Below, piece after piece: positions 26,701 through 39,100 of a stretch of 64,000 nucleotides of DNA. The translations under genes were made by a program, and so were the position numbers. Origin of the DNA: Nageia nagi (Eukaryota > Pinophyta); NCBI GenBank assembly GCA_050084985.1, contig JBITNC010000001.1, positions 102,300,001 to 102,364,000 of the forward strand. Reading direction: 5' to 3'. How positions within the stretch are numbered: the first letter of the stretch is position 1; each line of letters starts with the position of its first letter. The notes under the pieces are model-generated. The model was not told the origin of the DNA. It did no database searches and was given only the letters and a program-made list of their open reading frames with translations.

Positions 26701-29700
26701 TATCCACTTCTATTGAAATATCACGTTACATCTTCGCATTTTCATTATGTTGAAATCCAAACTGCCACCATATTGTTGTATTTGTATTTTGAAGAGGGTG
26801 TATATGTATTCCACTTTTGAATGGGTCTAGAGTGCCTTTGTAGATTACTTGTGACATTATTGTTAGAATGTTGCCTTTTTGAGAAAGGAATAAAGAAAGT
26901 ATATTAATGTCCTTGGATGACCAAAAGTGGTCAATGGGACTAGCAAGTACAAGCGTGACCAAGAAACCAACAAAGCCCCTACTGGGCATCACCTGAAGAA
27001 AGCATAAAAAGGGTGACATAAGAAAATACATCTGTACAAAAGGATCCAAACCCTGAAGAGAGGGAGGAACAAAATCAAAGGCAGACAAAGGGAGGCCATC
27101 TTGGGCCTCTCTAAGGGGAAACCATGGTTGTGCTCTCCAACCCAAGGAGGGATCACACTAGTCCCTAGGGGAAGTGTTTGTGGTACTGTTGTTGGACAAA
27201 AAGAAGGAAGTGATATGTGGAGTCCTCAAAAGAACCTAGGTGCCTTGAATACGTCTCTTGGTCTGATAGGGAGTGTGGATGATCATCTCGTCATCTCCTA
27301 CGAGCCCCCTTAGAAGAAGAGGCTCAAAAAAAGGATGTAATACGTTACTCCTCTTTCAGCTGCTAGGCATGAGCTAGAAGGCGCCTCCATAGAATGAAGG
27401 TCTCTCGGAAATATAGAGCTAAACAACATTGATCTAGGTAGTAGAGAAATCTAGCTAACGAATTGTGTGAGTCCCAGAAGAGGCAATGGTATTGGCCTTA
27501 GATCTCGTAGTAGACCAAGCATCGAAAAACAAAGTGGTCTTTGGACCAATCTTAAGAGAGCAAAGATGACAAACTTGCAGATCCGAGCTATGTGTTGGTT
27601 TGTCTCAATCTTCAATTGGTGGGAGCATACTCAAAACTGTCCAAGGGACATCCTCAATCCAAGCGAGAGATGCAGGTTGATGTAGCCTAGTGGGAGGATC
27701 AAGAGAGAACTTAATAGATTTAATGTCATGGATGCATCCTAAACCTATCAAGCTTTAAAAAATCTATTTCATTTAAATTTCATTCAACAAGAGTCCCATT
27801 TGAGGAGATTTTAGAGAAGGGCCTCCTCTTCATGTTTATAGATTTTACACTTTTTTGTTGTTTTTGCATACTATACTTTGTTCTTTTGTTCTTTAACAAT
27901 GGTTTTGTCCTTTTGATTTCTTGTTCGGAAACTTCTCCACAATGACCTAAGTCACATTTGGGGCAATTTCTTCTATGGTAGATTTGAAATATCCATATCA
28001 AGGCCTAATGCTATGGCTTTGGGGCTTAATATCAAGCTTAGGATCATATAATCATTTAACATTACATAATTGTGCAAACACTAAACTTTGCCTACATGCA
28101 AGTTGTGAATCTCAAGGTTAGAATTTCTTGTCCAATGCATTCTTAAATTTGAATCAGATTTTATAAATCATGTCTACAAAAAACTCCATTCTAATCACCA
28201 ATTTCACACAACTAAAAGATAATTTGCTACTAACCTTGGCCCACCCACCTTAATATTTATTTGCATCATCATAGTGTTCTTACTTGGGATTTCATTTCCA
28301 ATGGTATCATAAATGGCTGGGAAAAATTTTGAAGGATTGAAATGCTTCATACCATGATGGGGAAATTCAATTAGATAATTAATGCTTACTTTTTATAAAT
28401 CAAGGTCAATGGAACAATCATGCTATTACTCTAAAACAGGAATATTATGCAATAAAGCTCATATACCAATGTAATGTAATTGAATAAAGAATAAATTTCA
28501 CAAATAATTGCATTAAGTGGACTTTTAGCTATAAGGAACGAAAGGGACGGTTGTACAGCGTTAATAGTGTTGATTTTGGATGCCAGTATAGGATTTAATG
28601 GTATCCTTAACTTTCAATTGTTTTTTTGCCTTCTAGAGGACTGACCAGTAATGATTGTGCGTAGTTATCTTAAGCTCTGCCTGGCTGTCCTATAGAGTGC
28701 TGTATTTCAGCAAGGAACCGGTCATGATGTCTCCCTCATCTTTCCCTTCTGAATTACTATCATACGTTTTTTTGACACTATCTCCTCTAATTGCTTTCAT
28801 TGTCAAATTCGTTATGCGAAAAACCTCTAGGTCCTCAGATGATTTACTTAGTTTCTACCTTAGATATTCAAGCTCCATGTTGGTGGCCTTTAACTTGTCT
28901 TCCATCACATATTCCTTTATATGAGTGGCCACAATTTGTGCAAGGGCATATGCTATCCCTTGATTTATATTTTATTCAACTTCTTGCACCTTCTTCCACA
29001 GCGTTTTGTTTTCTTCTTTGGTAGTTGATGCTTCCGCAGAAATCATGAACAATGTCCGCTCTAATTGTTCAATCTGCCCAAGAGTTGCAGGTTTACTAGC
29101 TTTTATACCTTCATTTTCTTGGAGAATATTTTGCAACTCATTCTCTTTGTCTAGTAGTGCATCTTTGAGCATAGGAATTTCTACCTTTGCACTTTCAGTA
29201 TCTTCTTTGGCTTTATTTGCTTCAGCTTTGCTTTCCTTAAGAGCAATTAATAATTTGTTAATCTCATCCTCTTTTTGTTGGATAGTGGATGCAAACTCTG
29301 TCCTCAAGAATTCCTCTCTTTGTTGCGTTTGTTGTTGTAGTGTAGTAGACTTTTCTAATGCTATTTGAGATAGCTCATGTTTTTGTCTCCACTTACTTAT
29401 CTCTTCTATTGCAGATTTAATTTGTTCATGAATCGTACTTAGATTTGTTTCCGCACCGCTATATTTGTTTTTGAGAGAGGCAATTTCTATAGCAAATCCC
29501 TTTTCCTTAGTCTTTTGCTTTTCTTGAATTTGTTTACAACCTTCCTTCCATTTGGAACTTTCCTTCTTAGTAGCTTCCAAAAGCTCATATGTTCTGGCAT
29601 ACTTTTCTTCTAAATAGTTATACCTATTTCGAATTCTTGCCAATTTATCCAAACTCTTTTCCTTGTTAGAAACATCCTGTTGTCCCCTACACAACTCACC

Positions 29701-30133
29701 CCAAAATGTAGCAATTTTGGGGACCTTCTGCAATTTAGAGTCGTCAAACATCCAGCTGGAACCACGTCTCCTCTGCTCCAATAAATTCAAAATCAAGCCT
29801 ATCACCCGTCCAATCTCAATCATGTTGTGTTGAAAAATAAAACCCTTGAAAAATGACTAAGTCTGGAGAAATGTAAGTCAAGTCTAGGTGGAATAGAGAA
29901 ATCCAAGTCAAGTCCAAACTAAGTTGCACAAAACGTGGAAACATTCCTGAGTTTCCGAAATGGGTACGTCAGGAAACGTGACCCCTCCAAAAAGGAAACG
30001 CCAAGGAAACGCAGTATATATATATATATATAATTAAGTTGCACAAAACGTGGAAACATTCCTGAGTTTCCGAAATGGGTACGTCAGGAAACGTGACCCC
30101 TCCAAAAAGGAAACGCCAAGGAAACGCAGTATA

Positions 30134-30165
<32 letters not shown>

Positions 30166-33100
30166 TACAAAATAGATGATTACATGTTGATTAAATGATG
30201 CATACATCAAATGCCAAAATCCCATATTAACTCCCACATTACATGATGCAAACAACAAAAATATTAACTCCAAAGAACAAACGGTAGGCATATTATATTA
30301 ACTCCCTTGGATCACTACATGATGCAAATAACAAAATCAAAAATAAGCCTTTATAGATGAGGCTTTACATCCAAAACAAGCCTTTATACACGAGGTTATA
30401 TATCCTAGAAACAAAATAGAACATCGCTAAAGACAACAATCAGACTTACATATTCTCATTACTCATCCTCATCCTCATCCTCAAAAATAGAACAAGATGC
30501 TTGTTCAATAGAAGTAGTGCCAACATTGGAAGAAGAGGCACCAATACTACTAGCACCACTACCACCAATACCAAGAGCAATAAGAGAGAGTTCCAAGTTT
30601 GGGTTCTCTGGATCCACATCCCATTCTTTATAAGGCCCACTTGTATATTCTTCACCCCTACGAGACACAAAACGTAGGTTTGAATGCAAATATACAAGAT
30701 CCTCAACCTTTTGTGATCCCAACCTGTTCCTCTTCACATTATGAATGAAACCATAGGTGCTCCAATTTTTTTCAGCTGCTGAAGAGCTTGCCACTTGTGA
30801 TAGAATACGAATGGCAACATCTTGCAAATGTACACCTACATAAGAACAAAAATATGCATGAGCATGTTGTTATGTAATGTTACATAAAGTAATATTACAA
30901 AGCAAAAAGTAAGCACAAAATGTACACTTGCAGCCCCATGACAAGTCCACCACTTAATTGGGGTCATGGTGGTCCTCTCCTCCAAAGTTGATATGTCTCC
31001 AAATTCCTCCAATCCAGCAGCAAAAGCTGCAAATTCATTCCTCAATTCAATTTGTAGAGGAGCTGGAAACAACCTTTGAAAGGCTTTCTTCACTCCACTT
31101 GCCACCTCCTTGTCCTTGTGTGGGGCCTTCCTCTTCCCATTGCTTTTAGCAATGAGTTCTTCATCATAAAAGCGTGGGGTGAGAGCATGTGCCAACATGT
31201 GCAATAGAGTGTTAAATCCATTCCACCTTGTAACCATGATGGTCCTCACCTGTGTCAAATTTAAAAAAATTGTCAACACATTTAAATTTTACATTTTTAA
31301 ATTTTTAAGCAAATATTGATATAATGCATTATTGAAACATTGATGGTCATGGACCTCACCTGGTCTACAAAATCAAAATCAACAAAGACAAGCATGGGAG
31401 CCTCCTGTGTAATAATTTCTAGAGTTTTCTCAATCATGGTATCCATGCCATCATAAACCTCTCCCAAGAAAGGTTTATTTGTGTCTGCTTCTCGAAGAAG
31501 CTCAAATGCAGGTGATGTGAATTTCAGCAAGAAATCCACCTTCATCCACCAATCCTCATCAATCAACACCCTTCGCACCACATTTCCCCTCTCTGAATCT
31601 GATCGTCTTCACTCAGCCCATGTAGGACCCACCACCATACCTAACAATGCTGATTTCACCTGAACTAGCCGCCTCAACATGATGAAGTTTGAGGCATATC
31701 TTGTCTCAGCAACTCCAATTTGGAGGGTTCTCGAAAAATTGCTTGAGATAGGTGATGGTTGGTGATAAATTTTATGATATCTCTTGCTTGCCCTATGACC
31801 TCCTTAATCCAATAAGTTTATTCTCTATCTCCTCTAAGATCAAATTTAAATTATGGACAATGCAAGGAGTCCAAAAAATATGATTGTACCTACTCTCAAT
31901 AATCATTCCAGCTACTTTGCAAACAAGTGCATTATCTGTTATAACTTGCACCACTCTATTTGGGCCTACTTGCTCAATAGTAGCAATTAAAATGTTAGCA
32001 ATAAAGTTCATGTCTTATACCTCTCCAGAACAATCTTCAACTTTCAAAAACATTGCTCCAGCAAGTGATGATGTAATGACATTGATCAATGGCCTATTTT
32101 TTGTATCCATCCAACCATCTGAAATGATAGACACCCCTAAGCTGCTCCATGAGTTTCAAATAGGTCTTAAAACATCATCAAGAAGGTTCTTCTCTTTAGC
32201 CAGCAAAGTAGTTCTGACTTTTTCATAGTTTGGCCCTTTAAAACCTCTAGGGGCTATGTTAATTGCCCTCACCATATCTTGCCAGTATGGAGACCGAAGC
32301 ACATTGAAGGAGATGCCACAAGCATAGAGGGCCCTTGCCACTCTAGTCTCTACTTCCTCTCTCTCTTGAGTGTTGAACATTTTCAACAATCTACTTTCAT
32401 TTTGTGAATCAGGATTGGCCATCTCATTTTCAACAGTTGTTGCCCTCCTCTTCCTTGCTTCATGGACAATCCTTGGCTCACCACTAGCAGCTAAACGAGT
32501 ATTTGAACTTTGACCAATTTTGCTTCTTTGATCTTTCAACCTTTGAGCATCATCACTCTCACTTTGGAACTTGGCCCTCACTTCAGGTTTTTTTGTATGT
32601 GGACAGCCATCAATCCCCTTCCCTTCCTGCAGAATGTGAGCCTTGACTCTTGTGTAAGAGTCCTTGTAGGGCCTCGCATTTTGACATAGATTGCACCTCC
32701 ATTCCCATGAACCCCCACCAGACATTTTTTTTATCTTAGTCACATACTGCCAAAGGGGATAATATTCTTCCTGTTTGTTTGATTGAGGTGTTCTTGGGGT
32801 TGGAGAGTGACCACTCTCAAAACCAGAAGCCATCTCGCCTTTGCTGCTAGTGGAAGAAAAAAAAAGTAAAAAACAGTAACAACAAAAGAAAAATATTAAA
32901 AACAATGGCAATATCAGTAAAATACTAAAAACACAGCCCACACCTTTGTTGTTGTTGCCACAAGTCTGTCCTCTTTGCTAGGAATGCACTTCTAGCTATC
33001 CAAAGCTCTTCTTGCTGCTATCCAAAGCTTTCCTTGCTGCTTGCTGGGAATGCTCCAATACTATGTGAAGAATGAATGAATGAAGTGTTTTCTATTTTCT

Positions 33101-36100
33101 TATAGTTGCTTTTAGGGTTTCATATTTTATTTATTTTTTATTCTAATGACTTAAAAGTGGGACCCACGAACTTGTTTGGAGGGAAAATGCAAAAAAAATG
33201 TGTAATTTTAACTTGCACCCGCCGGAAACGTGCAAAAACGTGCTAGAAACACCAATCTAGAGTCGGAAATGCATTTCCAAGTCGGGAAACATTTTGGAAA
33301 CGTTTTCGACTTCGGAAACATCCTGGGAAATGTGTTTCCTCTTATTTCGTCCCCGTTTCCACGTTTCCTCGAGCTTCCGGTACGGATACGAGGCTTGGGA
33401 CGGAGTTTCTTGCAACTTATAGTCCAGACCAAGCAAGTCAGATCCAGGCCACTCGCAGGCCTGGCGCATGCTTCAAAAAGACGTGCTCAAGCCAAGAAGA
33501 TGATTGGTTTCAAGGTTAAGTCCCGAAACTCGAACTAGGTCACTCTTGGACCCAACGCATGACATGAAAAGACAAAATCTTGTCTTTTCGAGGCATGCAC
33601 CAGGCTCAAGGAGATGCCCAGGACGAAACGAAGGCTCGAAAAGGACAAGTTAGTGCACATCAAAGCTGGTGCATGCCTCAAAAAGACAAAATTGTATCTT
33701 TTGGGAGCATGCACCCAAGTCAAGAGGATGCCCGTAAAGACAGTGCACTCACCTAGGAAGCTGGCGCACACCTCAAAAAGACAAATTCATGACTTTTGGG
33801 AGCACGTGCCAAGCCTAAGAAGACACTAGGATGGAGTAAGCATGAAAACACGACTAAGTGCCAGGAGCAGGAGACCAAAACAAGGCAAATCTGACCATCT
33901 GCAACCCAGTGCATGCCTCAGGAAGACAGGACCCAACTTTTTGGATCATGCGCCCATGCTAGAGGAGTCGGAGAAGTTGGAGGGTGTTTCAAAAAGACAC
34001 AATCCTGTCTTTTGAAACCATGTGCCAGGTTTGGAAGGGTCCTCGGGTTGAGATGTTTGGAAAAAATGAGTAAGTTGGGCCCCAAAGAAGTGAGCATTGA
34101 GCAAGATCAAATCTCAGGACGGAGTTCAAGGGTCCAATCGAACAAGCACGAGCATCAAGAGGGCCAACGTGGAGAATGCATTCACCCCAGGGGCTGGTGC
34201 ATGCCCCAGAAAGACAAAATCTTGTCTTTTCTAGGCATGCGCCAAGCCAGAAGACATCCTGAAACTTCCACGTTTGGTTCTGGTCGGTTAGGAGCAAAGT
34301 TTAATGATGGCACACAACTCAAGGTCGACCACCTGGATGGCTGGGATGTAATTTTCTCCATAACCTAGCCGACTAGGGTTTCAAGAAAGCCCATATCAAC
34401 TATAAATACCAACCTGGGGTCCTCATTTTTCCAAATTCAAATCGCACTCCTCTTCTACATTTGCACCAAAATTGCAGAATTTTGAGTGTGAAATTCGCCT
34501 AGGTGCTTAGGAAGGCTTGCGAAAGGGAACAAGAAGTAAAGGTGAGAGGCGTCGAGGTCATAGGCTTGCAAGAAAGCAATCACATCACCTCGAAAAGTCC
34601 TCTACACTCGCTAAAACGTCATGGCTAGTTCCAAAAGCAATTCGGCCAAGGACTATGCGCGAGATCTGGAGTACATCAAGCAAGGGTGTATCATCACTAT
34701 ATGTGAGCAAGGAGACTCCCTATCCCAGGGGGCTAAGTTCTCCAAGAATGGGCTGGCCACTATCGGAGACACAGACTGGCAGAAGGTGGATCTGATGCAG
34801 ATGAGAAAGAAGATCAAAAAAAAGCCAGTTAGTGAGTTGAAACAAGATATCGTCTTCTTCTCTGGGCTCTCAAACTGTGCCTTCATCCCATTCACAACTT
34901 CGTTCCCAGAGCTGTGTCTGGAAGTTGACCAACATTGGAGGAAAGGTGAAAGGGTGCTCTGCGACATCAAGGGCAATGTCATCATGGACTTCAGCCCCAA
35001 AGGTATCAAGGCCACATTTCAGTGGACTTCAGAGAGCAATTTTGAGTATACGGAGGAGCAATCGTTGGCATGCTATCGAGAAACCAATAGAGCAGCCACA
35101 ACAATCAAGAGTTGGATGTTTGATGAGCACCATGGCCTGAAGGGTAACGCGCTCATCAATGTCCCTCACTCCCGCTTCCATCCCTCCATCAAATTAATGA
35201 TCCTCATGTTGTCACAAGTTCTCGGGAAGGAGGATGCGTCCAAATTCCTGAAAGAGTTCTTCGGCTTCATCGTGGAGATAGCCAAGGGGAAGAAGATCAA
35301 ATGGAGTATAGTGTTGAGCGATAGCATCATGGACCAGCTATCGTCGATGGGAACCACACAGAGATTTTACCTCAATTCTTGGTTGGTATACGTGTTGCTC
35401 CACGGCAAGCAAAGGCCTACTACCTTAGGTGAGGCTGATTTGATCGAGAAGGGAACATATGCCGTATAGAAGTGCTACCCAAAGTGGAAGATCGAGAGGA
35501 GATGGGACAATTTCGCAATGAAGAATGATGGATGGGAATACGAAATCTACAAGGAGCTTAAGGGAGAGATCATTGTTGCCAAAATTTCCAACTCAACCCA
35601 GGATGTGTTGAGGAAACATGTAGACTTCTTCATCCATCACCAACATTACTCCTACATTCGCCTCTACGAATCAGCCGTGGAGCCATATCAACTACCTCAG
35701 TACGTGAGGAATAGGATGCCCCTGATGAAGATGATGAGGCAGTTGACCTACCTACATGAGCACGTTTGGCAAAAGAAGTCAGCCACTTCCAATCTGCCAA
35801 TCATGGTGGGAGAGTACCAATGTGGAGCTTGGGCGGACGTGGCCTCCATGATAGATGAGTTGGGAAGGTACAAATTCAAGAAGATGTCGGCCGCCAACCA
35901 CTATGACCCTGAGCATTGAGTCCACAACTTCTATATGAAGGAGAGGAAGAAAGCCTATGAGCATAGGCCACTTAGAGATGAGAAGCCATTTCGAAATGTC
36001 AACACCGAAGTGGAAGTGAATAAGATTCGTGCCAAGATGCAAAAGGAGGCTCAGAAACAACAAGAAGTAGAGGCATCAATTCATAAGAAGTTGTCCCGAT

Positions 36101-39100
36101 CTCCGGGAAGGAGACCGCAAGAATCTACCTCTAGGGTCACCCAATTTCCACCGACAAATGAGGAACCTGTTGGGCAATATGCATCCATGCATGGGAAGGT
36201 TCCCGTTGAGCAGATAGCACAACAGATAAGGGAGACAATTGATGAACATGATGTGAGGGAATTGGAGCGCTTGGCCACCAATAAGGAAGTGAGATGTGCG
36301 AGAAACCAAAGATCGGATCCGTCTCCATGCCAAAGGCCAGCGAGGATAGTAGTGTCATGTCCATATCATACCATTCCATGATCAAGGTCAAAGTCCTCAG
36401 GCCATTTATATGAAGACCATGGAACCCCTCATGAAGAACAAGTAGATGGACAGGGAGATGATGATCAGTAGATTATGTAGAGTATGCTTGAAGAGGGGGA
36501 GTATGAGAGCATTCCAGAAGATGAGTCAAATGAAGGGCCAAAAGATGAGCATGCACCCAGTTCTATTCCTAAAAGAGACATACAGGATGCACAGTGTGAG
36601 GAAGAGTCATCATTGGAGATCTTGAAGGAAGTCCATAACCGCACCACTTCAAAACCTTCAACATTTCAGAGGAAAGACCAAGACCCTACTCCGGATTCAA
36701 TACCAAGGAGAGCCCAATTGAAGAGAGGGTCTCGGTCCAGATTGTCAACAGCACCCGAGGAGATTGCAGGATAGAATGAATGACCTTTGAAGAAGATCCG
36801 AAGCAACACCGTCACCATCACCGAGTAGTTGTTAAGACCCACCAGCCTTCGCCTAACCCGAAGTGGGGTGTAGACATGGACGAGAGCCTCGATGTCTTCA
36901 ACATGGACGTGGGGGAAGAGTTTAGACCTAGCGGAGCAAACGATCAGATTGGGGAAAGCTCTACTCATTTGGGGAAGAGCCAGACCTATGTGCGCATGAC
37001 GGAAAACACAATATGCATCAAGACCATAGTGGCAAATAAGGATAACCCTCAGGGCCTCAAAGACTTGAGACAAATAAACAAAATCATCAACATAGGTCCC
37101 ATTGGTGTGACTCGCAAGAAACATGCAATCATTTCATACACGGAGGCAATCGCCAAGGACGAGCTACTAAAAGAAAAGGAAATAAAGAGCTTAAGGAAGG
37201 AGTTGGTTGCCCAGAGGAAATTGACTCGTGAGCTTGAGTCCGCAAAAGTATGCCTTAAAGAAGGCATGAAGGCGGTAAAACAAGAGGTGATAGATGAGGT
37301 TTCCACAGCATTGAGGCGATTAATTGGGGCCCTTCACAAAGTCTCTTTCGCAGAGGAGTAGTTGAAGTATATCGTCACCGAAAGGATTCGGTTGCACAGG
37401 ATCTTAGATTCTCAGAGACCCATGGTGTTGAGGTATGAGGCATTGTAGAGAGGTCCAAAGCTGCCAAACTTTGCGAAGACTACTGGTTCTACGTGGGGGT
37501 GAATAGCCAAATCATCACCAATTTCCAGGAGGTGAGGAAGGGAGTGACAGGGATCAATGACAAGGCTCACTCATGCATTGAACAGATGGACTTTCATGTA
37601 CAGTTCCTAGAAGAGAACACCACCATCCGGGAGGAAGATGAGGTAGCGATAGAGGTCGGACATCTCCTTCATAGCCTGATGATGACCGACGACGTGAACT
37701 CCTACCAGTCAAGGGAATCACCTAAGGCACATGCTGCGAGCTAATGCATGGAAAGCTGAGATGCAGAAGCTAGCGGACGAAGTCGAGGATAGCATAGCTA
37801 CTAGCAGGCCAAAGCTCTTGAAGATGCTGCGTGGAGTGGAGCTTATGGCGAGATTCGTGGCTGAAGGAATTGAGGATCAAGTTGTGGGCTTGGGCCCACC
37901 ATTGGCTTAACTATCATTTTATTTTAAGTATGTTTATTTTCGCATTTTCCAGCTAGACATTTTAATAGTATTTTTATTCCCAAACTCATGAATGATGAGG
38001 ATTTGCTCCCACGAGTTTGGAAGAAACCTTGTAATGCCATGTGGCATATTTTCATTGGACCGTATTTTATTTTTGATACTTGCAATTAGGGTTAGGACAA
38101 CATTGTTGGTTGCTCCTAACGTTATTTATACCCCACTCTGATTCATTTGAAGGAGGATTGACATTTTGACAACTTAATAGAAACTTTGCTGAACCAAAAT
38201 TGCTCTTAAGTGTTAAAAGTGGTGTATGTGTTGTGATTATGTACTTGTTCATGTTGGAATAGTGAATATGAATGAATGCTAGATAGTGTTATCTGTGTTC
38301 CTTCTATCATTACTTGATGTTATTTCAACTGACTTGGTACATTTCGTAAACTTCATTGAGGTGGACGAAAGCTTTTTTGCATATCTTGAGAAGTAGTTAA
38401 TTGATGTCTCATGGATGATATTTCACTATTTGCAATATAGATTTGGTAATCTTGGGATGCTTCACTGATGTTGTTTGTTGTAGGAACTTCACCCAAGTCC
38501 TTTAGTTCTACCTTGGTCTCACCCTATCTCATTGCCTCAACTTCACGCTCCATCCATTCAGCTATTCGTGTTGTTGGCTAGTGGATCGGATAGTGGGTGC
38601 CTGGAACCTGCATTGAACTCAAGTGAACCGACTTCCGAGAGTCCTTACCAAGCCCGTGAGCTCGTATACCCACTATTGCATCCTATTCCCACAGTCTCTC
38701 CACCAACTTTCCCCTTTTTATTTTACACCTTTTTTCCATGGTTTTCGCACCCCAATTCCCCTTTTTAGCATTCCAAAAACGACTTTATTAGAACCCAAAC
38801 ACAGAACTCAGAGTCCCTTGAATCCACACATGACATTCATGTTGGTGGCAGCTCTAAACATCTCAACCGTCTCCTGGGTTATCCTTGCTTAGCTCGCAAA
38901 GCCAAAACTTTAGGGTAACCAGTCCCCGTAGCAGGAGGGAGCAACGTCCCTCCACCTAAGGTGTTTGCGTTGTTCTCACTGCTTCAGGATAGGAAAGAAA
39001 AACACCCCAACACATCCTTATTACATCTTTGACTGAGCTCTGATTGTTTTTGTGTTGCCTTCAATTTACCCTCAAGCGACAGGTACTTAGATTGATGTTC

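Larger units (their letters stand above)
29919..33420 (-). mobile_element. hAT-superfamily DNA transposon, 3.5 kb, bounded by TIRs and 8-bp target duplication
   Basis: The left end reads CTAAGTTGCACAAAAC and the right end, reverse complemented, ATAAGTTGCAAGAAAC; 13 of 16 positions match. The flanking 8-mers are AGTCCAAA (29911-29918) and AGTCCAGA (33421-33428), 7 of 8 identical, the target size expected for hAT. The interior carries a broken BED/DUF659/hAT-dimerisation transposase on the minus strand. Both ends are rich in GGAAACG-like words, likely transposase-binding subterminal repeats. The left end is duplicated in tandem. Confidence 0.85.

Noticed and set aside
26726-27145. 139-codon minus ORF as a gene
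   Set aside because: Residue use looks like noncoding translation and no domain is recognisable; overlapping plus-strand frames are equally open.
29006-29368. Plus-strand 120-codon Ser/Leu-rich ORF
   Set aside because: It is the antisense shadow of the coiled-coil ORF on the minus strand.
38843-38854. TGGTGGCAGCTC as a primer binding site for the orphan-ORF element
   Set aside because: No LTR end was found just before it, it lies 3' of the ORF rather than 5', and no matching tRNA 3' end is known to me.
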